NCBI GenBank assembly: GCA_018417955.1
Contig: JACTVC010000015.1
Location: 211,862-275,861 of the forward strand
Reading direction: 5' to 3'
Source: Laccaria trichodermophora
Taxonomy: Eukaryota > Basidiomycota > Agaricomycetes > Agaricales > Hydnangiaceae
Length of the DNA stretch: 64,000 bases
Positions 13,801-22,110 of the stretch are shown one piece after another. The notes beneath the pieces are model-generated. The model was not told the origin of the DNA and made no database searches. It worked only from the letters and a program-made list of their open reading frames with translations. How positions within the stretch are numbered: the stretch's first letter is position 1; each line of letters begins with the position of its first letter. Made by a program: the position numbers and the translations under genes.

Positions 13801-14334
13801 GACCTGCACGCTGCTCTAGTGACCCCCATCGACCGCGCCACTGAAACTGTTTCAGGCTGCATGGAGCTGCATCCCGTCTCAAATAATCCTAACGTAGCAA
13901 TGAATGAAGCTTCGCCTAGCAGAGAAGTGCCCTATAATGAGTCAATGAATGATTTCGACAGAACAAACTCTTTAGAACCCTTCCCACTCAACTTAATGCT
14001 CCATAAAACGCCAGTTTCAAGGGAATTCGCGCCTGTCCAGGCTGCTGTAGTTGCTGAAGCAAATGGATTGCAACTGATCCCGAGGCAAGTGTTCAGAGAA
14101 AACGACGAATTGGGCCGAAGTTTCTGGTTCAGGAAGGAATTAACGAAGCAAGCTCGACGAACGAGGTTACACGCCCCAGGCTGTCGTAAAGAGAATGAGC
14201 GACTGACCTGTCCTCGGCTGAGCCCTTTCAATACTGCACAAATTCAGAAGGATGTCACATCTGCGCCAAAAGCCCTGATGGTCAGGTCACCATCTACTCA
14301 CAAGTCAATACATCAAGGACTACGACAACCTTGA
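4639..14334 (+). CDS. giant open reading frame of the LTR element, about 3,230 aa, unknown function
   Basis: The frame is open from 4564 (a TTG) to a TGA at 14332-14334. The first in-frame ATG is 4639 inside the LTR; the first after the LTR is 5131, so the true start is unsettled. The N-terminal third is Ser/Thr/Pro-rich and built from degenerate copies of a motif close to LARIPAAFEGN, about a dozen in all, including an exact 112-residue tandem duplication. The middle has several short SAN-containing motifs. Around 11458-11679 a 37-residue unit (GYPHDPGV... / GYLPDPEV...) is duplicated. Two cysteine clusters stand out near the C-terminal half: CVEC...C at about 10722 and CEVCNAYHSSELLC at about 13489, which has the 14-residue length of a retroviral zinc knuckle but with the His shifted by one. 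No catalytic motif of retroviral enzymes is visible. I do not recognise a family. It may be a structural (Gag-like) protein. Confidence 0.75.
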   Translation: MWTESPHFYTARQPYASPPGYKSPAPGDRAPAPGSQDILHVVSPRGTTLLSLSRVPQIFSAAISHSRLRQEVPISPTVSQWWGHRGLHQDEVRERRSSEKLDKASLIDSSCQLTTVSRPSNSQVNLKPNTGEKTVDHVSLEAPTPSLARIPAAFEGNGSVSPLPMLARIPAAFDGNNSATTNNGSRLSITPTSSKTQSLPTNTSYAHRSCVKNCRYQDFESWDFPSQTSSMVISPEESPSRHRPNHQPPPFKPGICGRTTSLLYSTKWTTYPFNDDRHRIEFCNSNHSSSHEIVALIRTREKERGVPMTEKPDTEPDFPTHGSPVPSIARIPAAFEGNSSEMTDDNSTSPKPMLVLIPAAFEDLEGRKSPTLTSPQWCEVEPIDDPFSQSNPESPLARNLSTFEGDSAPRLINSPSSSNTPHEDENTIHQTSQVSPMPSIARIVAASEGNDSATMDDDSTPSLSLLVRLPAAFEDLEGRKSPTLTSPQWCEVEPIDDPFSQSNPESPLARNLSTFEGDSAPRLINSPSSSNTPHEDENTIHQTSQVSPMPSIARIVAASEGNDSATMDDDSTPSLSLLARLPAASEDNDLAATGVDSTSSIPSSSRLPSALEGSNSATTDDDWSPSTTLCEDKTAGYQANHVVPRPTLAHKLDDFEGVHPNSTDDHIVPPIFMITRLSATFEEHDPITADNGSQPPKTLTTPKERTLPSNTSYARSSYTRNCQRQALGSRNLLLWTSQAAAFSEKFPFHQCPIIYTSSQLCKGELTVDPVSQSATTPAISLARNLAAFEGDDATRLNVHSSLTTSPLSSLPIDKFRTPTTQTIIVHENSPPRQCPNHPRPPLIRPGGHQQTTPLSYRTRATTLLNWAASKKANSIPVPIEKGANEVLITCKSTNNLRNNVSDSCYSNHDLVTLSMPRREKGKGVAEEEEHALEVALPRGNIPSPLSDHTLPEMHLLSKFRWADPSSNSAAFQRVNQTAVPGKNVTKILTAPESANDSIMTAALKSANLPEATISDNKTWGPSSVSAEQLVTVVAATQGKFRNDEKQASSSSRIRGESDPGTVTVEREDSTEPHVDLWDIGNIVLTYYTLISVLGPALMSPHSLDSLAPERTFPNPRISQNEKRMPTPLEVAALTIAAHKSANYSGPKTPYKTTGKLHSANLNQFAALRAVIHARIKSDEALASPISRIAKEKELERTAEERKDSSLFHMIPWGVKALSPTNRNTVNVSEPAFGGPHYSDVTTLEGIFSSFTVSWNHGNYLNTKTLAKITQEASFTDTNWLAASSAATQSKVLNDKTQVSSCSQVGKEEFWSSGSIKNPPTRMEPVTTPLNHASEFPIFTAAKDASVPGILTLLERTKNCRSEHLVGCSSPDDLCVVVRNSHSEASQMVLTKNQTLQVLVKSLYDQAYTAHRVLLHLTTMISNQITRPLEMELELAKMKKEGVDPQGPPHKEDGLEPLASTVLPSPLPIDCSILIRLSSCPAALIGAKGMHASCRSANKVPTVIRSANNPGPNRTARETFALELSLSVATTQFTRSKSNSPWEVEIKSEDQSEAHPRPVGLVEETLTSSTKLETSNGTERNRLPKAVWANPFIERILQVLANYIPKQKRDRFLSNYDRPPLSRQLRAPHLDQTELSPTYHKPRHYPTVLLKCFIRNLLTRKECYSSIPRGFIGIVAYLRSQVIKDYWVLTRFSIQCLQVSCWAELQRINGRIQKRRHTREQAQRKRHSHLLINSRIDFETLIEPNRTTLQTESTAFGIWQCQSLASHRLLKGEGFIISKSPPAPTLRPNFAHDPAANRRQSIGRTGDLLVPDFISVHESKSCSVQQSPKPARIIIRPRAPAASHLRKLSLKLRTSYAQRGRETLPTPNHAFLTYHCDVIITGIRLHFISGERAQGQTYSFNKGAFGFTVLDIRLAVNRIHKELSAPWLRVEYHKRPTLCYGSNHSHATYAMNAEINSSKDERESYTRSREADKERYMNLASNTEAKPFDQLFWAGGPTTVTREEFLHDRTRKGATIEPDNSDVRSSLPCVECIYARSKQVLWNCPPSRKRDVIHKVLEDLDPDKIEERDGRCLFMWVTCATQNNPEGSFAAIKRDRVTVKMHKVFDQTKVLPVATYHRVLAFHHDWQRIRRYERRKSKGLSLVSRALGRTSAKTMEPVEDLQTVSKLSVTKFIIEHRELFGRVIFAASARHCNLAVEISAVYTTGFFIHGKAVARARPKDSAKQHTEFMTSNEALIRPSTVTLGTEGQDIMIASSLTIIVASLLPWHVLGGEAVGYPHDPGVTMNKPRDEGCLHDLDVVIDRPRDKKPEVVGYLPDPEVTTDKPRDKGHLHDMDVETDRPQEGELLSKTTDSAEAMKTNVPRTLEIMGYLIAAAPEHDGRIKGCLPWELEITAFSKNPLERNRDEPLDLNPETFPEFREGSSRVWPRNVAAYEMNDRLKHVKARIQTPPLPNIQSTSEPTNEAQPAKLKATGRLLLKGPQASSLDILTGSIRLETAEVSEVKTVFRCRLRPWWIEGMLLNLISLQSPVFDFTIYSKDGKGHSICPDKLLGAAAVSGLFLVSSPIKDYRSHTIVLLLGQKLLQLEWLALKEEVQATSTLAHPMSSNQRPISFETAIHFLNHASPYSMITTPLLDLLSGVVERQQSADSIIILEQTKDARANNLEPEHPIANKSYRLYTSTLNLTPRIRLRQGQPTLVRDLEVTFSHNRSKGVWEVVNKMPQLVDKLPKERCEIHLTNGWGAMPDVTNERIGQVIASGKWTFKSAGIYYEREGDTFIINHAALEWARVLKRVNQQLVAWGAVATVHRSPRHETNSPLDNNSVPIRATAVPNQAAYPTRRWEDAIDSQILEVYTRPLAAEGKHRSPLDSEKAVKDEFSETRMNHQIEMNSLPLNRTDPGEQCHETIPVYLSRFIRFTNIHAPSGTHDAGCSYDSCADGPLRIKQITDNGTNRPCEVCNAYHSSELLCSTSWRKRISLSVPASEGKDSLLCCERSLLNVSWAMKVQKGLRRRQGCVEVEEIDNCHLDTWPNGMEEHQKRRYLKESISCFDKYKGYPLKRDLHAALVTPIDRATETVSGCMELHPVSNNPNVAMNEASPSREVPYNESMNDFDRTNSLEPFPLNLMLHKTPVSREFAPVQAAVVAEANGLQLIPRQVFRENDELGRSFWFRKELTKQARRTRLHAPGCRKENERLTCPRLSPFNTAQIQKDVTSAPKALMVRSPSTHKSIHQGLRQP
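4879..4892 (+). other. candidate primer binding site
   Basis: TGGTGGGGGCACCG starts 2 nt after the 5' LTR. It begins with TGG, the complement of a tRNA CCA end, as expected for a tRNA-primed element. The primer tRNA would have a 5' acceptor strand close to GGGGGCA; I cannot assign it. Confidence 0.55.
5722..6393 (+). repeat. 336-bp tandem duplication (2 copies) within the giant ORF
   Basis: Copies at 5722-6057 and 6058-6393 appear identical except for 1-2 bases at the edges. The unit is exactly 112 codons, so the frame is kept. Each copy starts EDLEGRKSPTLTSPQW and ends just before the next EDLEG or EDND. Confidence 0.92.
11458..11679 (+). repeat. 111-bp imperfect tandem repeat within the giant ORF
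   Basis: Two 37-codon units starting at 11458 and 11569 share the pattern GY..DP.VT..KPRD.G.LHD.DV..DRP. The unit length is a multiple of three and the copies have diverged, so this is an older duplication than the 336-bp one. Confidence 0.8.
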
Positions 14335-15204
14335 AACTCCCCCAATACCCCGTCTCTGCTGGAACTCCATCATCGTGCTGGGTGCCCTTCCCCTCAATCT
14401 GGTCACCGACCACCAGCTCTATCTGAGCACTATTCTCCACCTCCCAAACGATTTCCTATCTCTCGCTATCATAACCCATCAACTCATGCCTTCAGGCTCC
14501 CTTCATCCACTAGCGACATAACCTTAGTCACCCCACTACTGGCATCCATTACTCACACTCTCGCAACTACGGGGTTACTGCATAATGTCTCGCTGCCCAT
14601 GAGCGCGAAAGTAACATGCACAGCATCCTGCAAGCTATATGCAAAATACGATCCACATATAGGAGACACTATGATGCTGCAGCCTAGGTCGCCAATACCA
14701 CTATATAGTCCTACCCTCATGCCTGGGTGGCGGAGTCGGAAGCATATACCTTGCTTGTTCTAGTCAAGATCACATTACTACCGACCATATTACTAACGAG
14801 GACTTTACGAAGAACAAGACTTCCGCTTAAACTGCTTTCTCCTCTGGCCAACTACTCCTGGTCTCCTCTACCATCACTAACTTCAGATATCGTAACAGAT
14901 AGACTGAACCATCCATCCCGACCTACTGTCTTAACTTCCAGGCTGATTGAATTACCTGATTTGACCCGGACGAGCGACCTAAAATTACTAAGCCAACGGA
15001 GACGGACCCCATGCAGCCGTATAAAATGACAAACGACCCACAATCATGGATGTTAATGAAGGATCAACTATGGAGAGACGTTGGGCAACCATGCAACCCT
15101 GTCCGTCGGTTACAAGAAAGCAAAAGAGGAGCAAGAGACAGATCGAAAACTCAAGTTTATGGGCAACGCTATAGAAACGATGCTCCAATCTCACGGGGGG
15201 GCTT
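14335..15204 (+). other. 3' untranslated part of the LTR element with polypurine tract
   Basis: No long frame is supported in these 870 bp. The run of seven Gs at 15195-15201, three bases before the 3' LTR, is the likely polypurine tract for plus-strand priming. An 'SAK'-like stretch near 14600 resembles the motifs of the ORF and may be decayed coding sequence. Confidence 0.6.
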
Positions 15205-15572
15205 TGTAACGGTGTGGTAGTACATACTCCATGCGTGACTTAGAATCATCGTATTTACTTGTATTTATCCCTACTCTGTATAGCGTTGCATTCACAACAA
15301 AGATACTCACTTTGCAACCACATTATACATTACATGTGGACGGAGTCACCCCATTTCTATACGGCTAGGCAGCCTTATGCCTCCCCTCCGGGATACAAGA
15401 GTCCTGCGCCGGGTGACCGCGCCCCAGCTCCTGGGTCACAGGATATCCTTCACGTGGTGTCGCCTCGCGGCACCACTTTACTATCTCTCTCCCGCGTACC
15501 CCAGATATTCTCCGCCGCCATCTCGCACTCACGCCTTCGTCAAGAAGTCCCGATCAGCCCTACGGTTTCACA
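15205..15572 (+). repeat. 3' LTR
   Basis: 368 bp, TGTAACGG...TTTCACA, identical by eye to 4510-4877, followed by the TSD copy ACTTC at 15573-15577. Confidence 0.93.
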
Positions 15573-15605
15573 ACTTCGTATTCATCGTACCTCAAGTAAA
15601 CTCCT

Positions 15606-17105
15606 ATGAGTGACAACCATGCCATCTATTTCACATCTGCAGAACCTGGACAGGTGCCCTCCGCTGCTGCTGGAGTGGATGGAGGTAGACATGGCTCCTC
15701 CGCAACTGCTGACTCAAATGCAGAACAACTCGGGGGACAACTACCCCCAGATGATCCAGCAGACCCCGACGTTACTCAGGAGACTCCAGACGCAAACACC
15801 ATCTTTGTGGGAACGAATGATGAACAGCGACAACCCAGTCTGGAATTCAATGAATCCAATGGAGGGAACACACAAAATGAGGAACTGCCTTTCGAACAGG
15901 AATGCATCAACCCTCATGGACGACGCAGTCGAGAGTTTTCAAAGAAAGGAGATCACGAAACTCGGAGCGCTATCAAAAATTGTTACTATACTCGATTCTA
16001 ACACAACAAGGCCAGAGAAAACCAAGGATGCAGCAGTCGAATCCTACATGTGAACCCTCAACGAAGTCGAAGCTCTCGCTACTTCAGCGATTAGGAGAGG
16101 ACATCAAGTCCAACAAGGACTGCAACCCTCAGGTACATGAAGCAGCCAATCCACTCATGCTAGGAATCAACAACGCGATGATGAAATTGATGAACTCATA
16201 TCCCACATCAGTGGCCAATCCAGAAGGTCTAAGAGACCCCTTTCTGGAGACTTTATCGATGCTGATGACAATCCTCGTGACTCCGACACAGAGGGAACAT
16301 GGTCTAACAGAAAACGTAGAGTCTTCGAATCTCAAATGCCATGGTTCTCTTGAGAAGAGGAAGAAAGACACTCCGGAAACAAAGAGTGCAAGGAATCACA
16401 CAGGATCATCGCCTTATTCTCTTGAGATCCCAAAGCAATCAAGCAGTGGACTCAAAACTCCAGAACTGCACCACTTGGATTTCCAGCCTCAGAATGGGAC
16501 AACATTATCAGAGGACAGGCAGTCAACCTCGATGCCATGCTCTCATCGTTGCACCATATATCTGCTCCTAAAGAGAACATTGGATGCGTGGGATCTACTG
16601 AAATTTCCCTTGGACGATCTGAGCCTTCGAAAAGGGTCCAAATGAGTGGCGAATGGACCAGCGCCTGGAATGCGACCATCAAAGCAATTAAATTCGCCTT
16701 TCCTCATCAAGAGCAAGAACTCTGTGAATACGGGGAATACATCAAGGGTCACTTCTCAGCAAGAATACAGTTGTCGCATCGCAAAATCATCCTGTATGAT
16801 ATCGCCATCAGGAACAAAGTCTGGGGAGGACAAAACACTCTCCTCACCGACACTCACCGATTCTCTAGGTTCTTCTCCGCCATTGTCATGCCAGATGGAG
16901 TTGAATCAGACAACTCCCGCCTCACGTCCAAGTGACTCACCTCCAGAACGGCTAACAAAACAGAATTATGCAACCGCTTCAATTCAGTCAACGGATGCAG
17001 GAACTCAGCCGAAGACTGTCGCTTCTGACACACTTGCAAGAAATGCAAACGGACAGGTCACAGGAAAGAAAATTGTGACTCTAAAGAAGGATCTAGCTCA
17101 AAATC
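15606..17105 (+). pseudogene. Gag-like protein of the Ngaro-like element, decayed
   Basis: Coding sequence starts at ATG 15606 (MSDNHAIYFTSAEPG), shifts frame near 15900 and continues as DDAVESFQRKEITK, then ASEWDNIIRGQAVNLDAM and a WTSAWNATIKAIKFAFPH block that I know from Gag-like proteins of basidiomycete YR elements. A zinc-binding tail follows: a CNRFNSVNGC...C stretch and a canonical CX2CX4HX4C knuckle at 17035-17076 (CKKCKRTGHRKENC). At least six in-frame stops interrupt it (for example after LTSK, before EEE, before DPK, before HTCKKC), and all are TGA. The product would package element RNA and would be cytoplasmic or in virus-like particles. It overlaps the start of the RT frame near 17100. 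Confidence 0.78.
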
Positions 17106-18917
17106 TACAACCTAAGTACCTTCGTCATAACATTTGGGAAGACAATGATTACTTCTCAAAATCTTCAGCTGACTGGTCAGAAACGGCAATGCCTTTGCCG
17201 CCCGTTCCTTCCTCTAAACTCACAAACCCTATTGTCACGAAAACCATCAAAGAAAACCCAAGACTCTTTGACATAGTTTCCCCCATTTATGTCAATCACT
17301 TTGAACAACTTCTGGAAATGCACCCAAACAAACTGTTTGTAGCTTCCATGTGCCGTGGTCTCTGTGAGGGTTTCTGGCCATGGGCCGATACCCACAGCAG
17401 GGAGTATCCAGACACTTTGGATCTATCTTACCCTTCACCAGAAGATCCTGTGGAGGCACAATTTCTGTGTGACCAGTGTGACCATGAGATCTTCAAGGGA
17501 TGCTTCTCTGAGTCATTCGGGGAACAGCTCTTGCCTGGAATGTATTGTATGCCGATCTTTGCCATCCCCAAGCCTCACTCAACTGACTTGTGAATGGTAA
17601 CCCACCAGAGTGCTGGCAAATACTCATTAAACAGTATGATTCCTAGAGACCACATTGTCGGGTACCCACTGGATAACCTACGACATCTCAGAGAATTCTT
17701 GCTATCAATGCATTGCCGTGATCCTGACTCACCTTGCATATTATTCAAGTCCGACGTCGCCAAGGCTTACAGACTATTACCAGTACACCCATACTGGCAG
17801 ATAAAACAGGCAAATTGGATTGACGGTGCCTTACACATTGACAGGAACTGCGCTTTTGGGGGGTGTGGGTCCGGATGTAACTGGATCACCTTCATGTCCC
17901 TAGTATCATGGATAGCGAAGAAGAAGCGCCAGGTAGACCTTCTGGGCACATATTCAGATGACTCCTTTGGACCCGAGGCCACCTCAAATGTCACTTGGTA
18001 TGAACCTTATCGAAAATTTGCCAACAAATCAGGTCAAGATCTTACACCTTTGGGATGAGATCAACCTGCCCCACAAAGAGAAGAAACAGGTCTTTGGTCC
18101 AGTCCTAACAATTGTTGGGATAGAAGTTGATGTGAATGCCTTAACGTTGTCCATGCCTGCAGACTGCTTGAAAGACTTGGTAGCTGCGATTACCGACTTC
18201 ATCACCAACTGCTGACGATTTTCCTTAAGAGAATGGCAGTGTTTGGCGGGTTGGATGAATTGGAGCTTCAATGTCTTCCCCCTCCTCAGACCAGCTCTCA
18301 ACAACTTCTATGCAAAAATTAGTGGCAAGAACGCCCCAGATAGGTGTGTGAGGATCAATAACGCCATGCGCACTGACCTGTCTTGGGTGGTCTCACACCT
18401 AGAACGTGATTCAGGCATTTGCTTGATCCAGCAACTTTGCTGGGACACATCATCTGCTGACTTCACGATATACTGTGATGCATGTCTGAAAGGGATGGGA
18501 TTTTGGAGGCCTGACAAATACATCGGTTTCTATTCTCCTGTACCTGATGGGCTGGATGAAGAACAAATTTTTTATTTCGAGGCATTATGCGTACTGGCTG
18601 CCCTCCACCATATCATCGAGTCACAGCATCCACCCCCATCTTCATGTATATTGATTCATACCGACAATGACAACACAGTCGCGATTTTCAATACTCTGCA
18701 TTGCTTGCCTCACTATAACAGCATCCTGATCAGCGCCACTGATGCCCTGATCATTGAAAGCCTTCATCTCTGCGTGCTCCACATTGCAGGTGAACTAAAT
18801 TATGTCGCCAATGCAATCTCATGAAACAACTTTGACCTCGCACGTCAGTACATGCCTGGAATCACCATCACCCCTTTTACACCCCCTCAATTGGCACTGG
18901 GGGCTGCCCAAAAATGA
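17103..18917 (+). pseudogene. reverse transcriptase-RNase H of the Ngaro-like element, decayed
   Basis: The RT domain shows PIFAIPKPHSTDL, the palm motif FKSDVAKAYRLLPVHP, the CAFGGCGSGCNWITFMSL block and the catalytic YSDDSF (YxDD type) near 17955. The RNase H domain follows, with YCDACLKG, the FEALCVLAALHH helix, the catalytic HTDNDNTV and a terminal ELNYVANAIS. No protease or integrase is present, as expected for the DIRS order. The frame is broken by TGA at 17591-17593 (between DL and MVT), a frameshift near 17990, TGA at 18213-18215 and TGA just after NAIS. The reading frame ends AAQK-TGA at 18915-18917, overlapping the ATG of the recombinase gene (ATGA). Confidence 0.87.
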
Positions 18918-19932
18918 TCTCATCGAATGTTCGGTCCAGACAACCCCTCAGGGAAGTTTGGACACGAGAGCGTCTCATACATGAGCGTGCTATCGCCCTT
19001 GGACAAGCTGTGGATAATTCAACCTGGAAAAACTATGGCTCTGCCCTCAACTCGTACTTGAATTTTGTAAAAATGCACGACTACCCCCTTGACCCAACTC
19101 CAGACACCCTAAGCCTATTCACAGTGTATATGTGTCATCACATCAAGCCTGATTCAGTTGGAACATACCTGTCAGGTATATGCCATCAATTGGAACCATA
19201 TTTCCCTGATGTTCGATCCTCTTGTAACTCCACTCTGGTACATTGTACATTGCAGGGTTGTAAGCGGATGCGAGCGGTTCCTACTTCGCGTAAGCGTGTG
19301 CTGACCATTGAAGACCTCGAGACCGTCGTCGACAAGCTCTCCTCCTCCACTGACTATGACGACACTCTGTTTCTTGCTCAGCTATTAACTGGTTTCTTTG
19401 CATTGTTCTGACTAGGCAAAATGACCTACCCTGATGACCCAGAACTCCACGATCCCAGAAAAGTCACAAGGCACAGCTCAGTACACACAAATGAAGATTC
19501 CTACAAGTTTTTCCTGCCTGGACATAAGGCCGACAGGTTTTACAAAGGGAACACTATCATTGTATGCAAAACCCGCACAAATTTGACCCTCACAAGCGCT
19601 TTCTAACATATCTACGAGCCCGTGACACTAAATTCCCATTCAGTTCCCTGTTGTGGCTCACCAGCCAGGGCACCGTCCCCACTCGCTCGTTCTTTATACA
19701 GCTTTTGCGCTGCTTCTTCGACTCCAACACCGCTGGTCAGTCACTGCGAGCAGGAGGAGCCACCTCACTAGCGGAGAATGGTGTACCCCCGTCAATAATT
19801 CAGGCCATAGGTAGATGGGCGTCCAATGCGTTCAAAATATATGTTCGAAAAAACCCCGTGCTCATCCAAGCACTCCTCTTTGGACAAACCAAGCGTTCTC
19901 AGAACACATTTCTCCACACCCTGGAGAACTAA
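18914..19932 (+). pseudogene. tyrosine recombinase of the Ngaro-like element, decayed
   Basis: The protein starts at ATG 18914 (MISSNVRSRQPLREVW), overlapping the RT-RH stop. The N-terminal SAM-like core-binding region contains WKNYGSALNSYLNF. The catalytic domain has LLTGFFALF-[stop]-LGKMTYPDDP, where relatives carry Arg-Leu-Gly-Glu: the first catalytic Arg codon has become TGA. Further on come SLRAGGATSLAENGV (second box, Arg) and AIGRWASNAFKIYVRKNP with the nucleophilic Tyr. A frameshift near 19565 separates the halves. It would integrate the circular cDNA by recombination, replacing the DDE integrase. Stop TAA at 19930-19932. Confidence 0.88.
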
Positions 19933-19989
19933 CTCCACGCTTTGGAGACCGACTCCACACTTTCAGGGCATTCAGTAGATACCCAATGG

Positions 19990-20310
19990 AAGGATAGTAG
20001 TTCACATGGTCAATTGTCCAATGGACCATAGGGCAACCCCAATGGGCCCAATCACCGTGGGCTCTATTTGGCCATAGTTTGGCCCAATGTCTGTGAGACA
20101 TTAAACTGGCATTGTTGGGGCCAATATAATAAAACTATGAGAAGCTTAATTGGGCCCAATGAGGGATACATAAAGCGAATTGGGCCCATTGGGCCCAATG
20201 GAGACCCATGATAAATTCCCAACAGCCGAAGTTGGGCCCAATATTCCAAGGCTATTGATTAGGCTATACTGCATTGTTGGGCCCAATGCTCAGTGTAACA
20301 ATTGCCGAAT
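19990..20310. repeat. left subterminal cluster of GGGCCCAAT motifs (P1)
   Basis: At least six GGGCCCA(A/T) palindromic cores occur in about 320 bp (near 20044, 20150, 20182, 20191, 20233, 20279), mostly as TTGGGCCCAAT. This dense spacing resembles subterminal transposase-binding sites of other DNA transposons. The right end of P1 (26520-26670) has a matching but more decayed cluster. Confidence 0.75.
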
Positions 20311-20559
20311 CTGGCAGAACCATAACCCTAACTCTGGCAATCCCTGTCTAGCTGGAATCCGATCCAATGACATCGGCTCCAGCACAAAATGGGATACACA
20401 TTGCAAATATTGTTGGTAGGAGGCCATAAATCAATATTTCAATATCGGCCTGAAATCCTGTTCATCACTTAAATTCATTTTGGGTAATAGATAATAGCCG
20501 GAAATGTGACAGCCACCCTGGATACATGGATACCATGAGGCTTGCTGTATAAAGGACAC

Positions 20560-21125
20560 TTTCTTTGCAGTGCCGAAATACCTCCGGAAATGTTGTGTTG
20601 TCCCAAGGACTATGTGGACTCAATAGATATTAGAACTGAAAATTTCGTCAGCTCATAGTGGAGAAATATCACCGGAAATATTGTATTGTCCCCCAGGGAC
20701 TATGTGCACTCATTAGATATTAAAACCGAAGATTTCGTTGGCTCATAGTGCCGAAATATCGCCGGAAATATTGTGTTGCACCCCAAGGACTATGTGTACT
20801 CAATAGATATTAAAACCGACGATTTTGTGAGCCCATAGTGCCGAAATATCGCCAGAAATATTGTGTTGCCCCCAAGAAATATTGTGTTGCCTCCCAAGGA
20901 CTATGTGTAGTCATTAGATATTAAAACCGAAGATTTCATCGGCTCATAGTGCCGAAATATCGCCGGAAACATTGTGTTGCGCCCCAAGGACTATGTGCAC
21001 TCATTAAATATTAAAACCGAAGATTTCGTCGACTCATAGTGCCGAAATATCGCCAGAAATATTGTGTTGCATCCAGAGGACTATGTGCACTCAATGGATA
21101 TCAAAACCGAAGATTTCGTTGCTGT
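20560..21125. repeat. left satellite arm of P1
   Basis: About six units of 80-100 bp, each containing a core like TGCCGAAATATCGCCGGAAA then TATTGTGTTGCCCC, AAGGACTATGTGCACTCA and TTAAAACCGAAGATTTCGT. They are the reverse complement of the units of the right arm. Confidence 0.85.
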
Positions 21126-22110
21126 TAATGCCAAAATTCTTGTTTCATCTCCTGGAAACATTGTTTGACCTTCCGGGAACATTGATTAACTCCCCGGGAA
21201 CATTGATTGACTACATTGCTTAACCCCCCGGGAACATTGTTTAACTCCTAGGGAACATTGTTTAACTCCCTGGGAACATTGTTTGACTTTCCCAGAACCT
21301 TGTCTGACCATACACAACTGTTATTTTACCTTCTGGGGAATGTTCATATCCACCATCATCATTGGTTGATCTTCTGAGCCACCATGGAGTGTAAAACAAA
21401 TTGTTGAAAATTCACTGCAGTTAAGGTTATCCATAAGCTTTTGAGTTCACACACCAGATACATATCAATATGGCTGAACAGAAGTAAGTTGATCATCATT
21501 CTGAATCTGCTTGCAACTCCAGAAAAAGACTGGGGGGTAAGGAGGCCATTCAATCTCTTTCTTGATCCATCAACATGTCAGTGAGCAGTTACTCATATTG
21601 TAGTATTATCATGAAATTCTTTCAAATCTCCAAAATGTGTCTCTCTTAAAATTCATCTTTACAAACAGAAGACGAGTATTTACTCAGTGACATATTGATT
21701 AACTCTCTTACCCCCATTTCAGTCTACTGTTGCAGAATGATGGTCAATGTACTTCTGTTGAATCATATTCATACATATCTGCTATGTGAACTCAAAGCAT
21801 ACTCCCCAGGTTATGTACAAGCTTGACTGCAGTGAAAAACACTTCAGTACAGTTTGTTTTACACAACATTGTGGCCCAGGGGATCAACAAGTAATAATAC
21901 TGGGTATCTATATTCCGCAAGGGGTGAAACAAATGCTTCCAGATGGTGAAAGAATAGTAGTGTATGGTTAGACAATGTTCCTGGAGGGTCAAACAATGTT
22001 CCCAGAGGGTTAACCAATGTTCCCAGAAGGTCAAACAATGTTTCCAGGAGATCAAACAAGAATTTCGGCAGTAACAGAAGCTGAAGTCTTCGGGTTTCAC
22101 AGCTACTTTG
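21126..22110. repeat. centre of P1 with nested inverted repeats
   Basis: GGGAACATTGTTTGAC-type units at 21140-21300 are matched in inverted orientation by GTCAAACAATGTTCC-type units at 21960-22060. Within them, the GGAGTGTAAAACAAATTGT and AAGCTT-containing stretches at 21380-21450 are matched in inverted orientation at 21800-21880. The mid-part (21550-21780) is single-copy AT-rich DNA with no gene. Confidence 0.75.

Larger units (their letters stand above)
4510..15572 (+). mobile_element. LTR retrotransposon with a giant single ORF, no recognisable pol
   Basis: Two 368-bp LTRs (4510-4877 and 15205-15572) read as identical base for base, begin TG and end CA, and are flanked by a perfect 5-bp duplication ACTTC (4505-4509 and 15573-15577). 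This marks a recent, complete insertion of 11,063 bp. A primer-binding-site candidate follows the 5' LTR and a G7 polypurine tract precedes the 3' LTR. Almost the whole interior is one open frame of more than 3,000 codons. I see no aspartic protease, reverse transcriptase, RNase H or integrase signature in it. The element therefore appears to rely on enzymes from elsewhere, like LARD-type elements, but unlike those it is protein-coding throughout. Confidence 0.9.

Noticed and set aside
4510..15572. Possibility that the LTR element is an ordinary Gypsy or Copia element
   Set aside because: I looked for D(S/T)G, YxDD, RNase H and integrase HHCC/DDE signatures in all frames of the interior and saw none. 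A profile search could still overturn this.
15606..19932. TGA as a recoded sense codon in the retroelement
   Set aside because: Host genes here end in normal stops, the element also has frameshifts, and TGA stands at likely CGA sites. Decay is the simpler reading.
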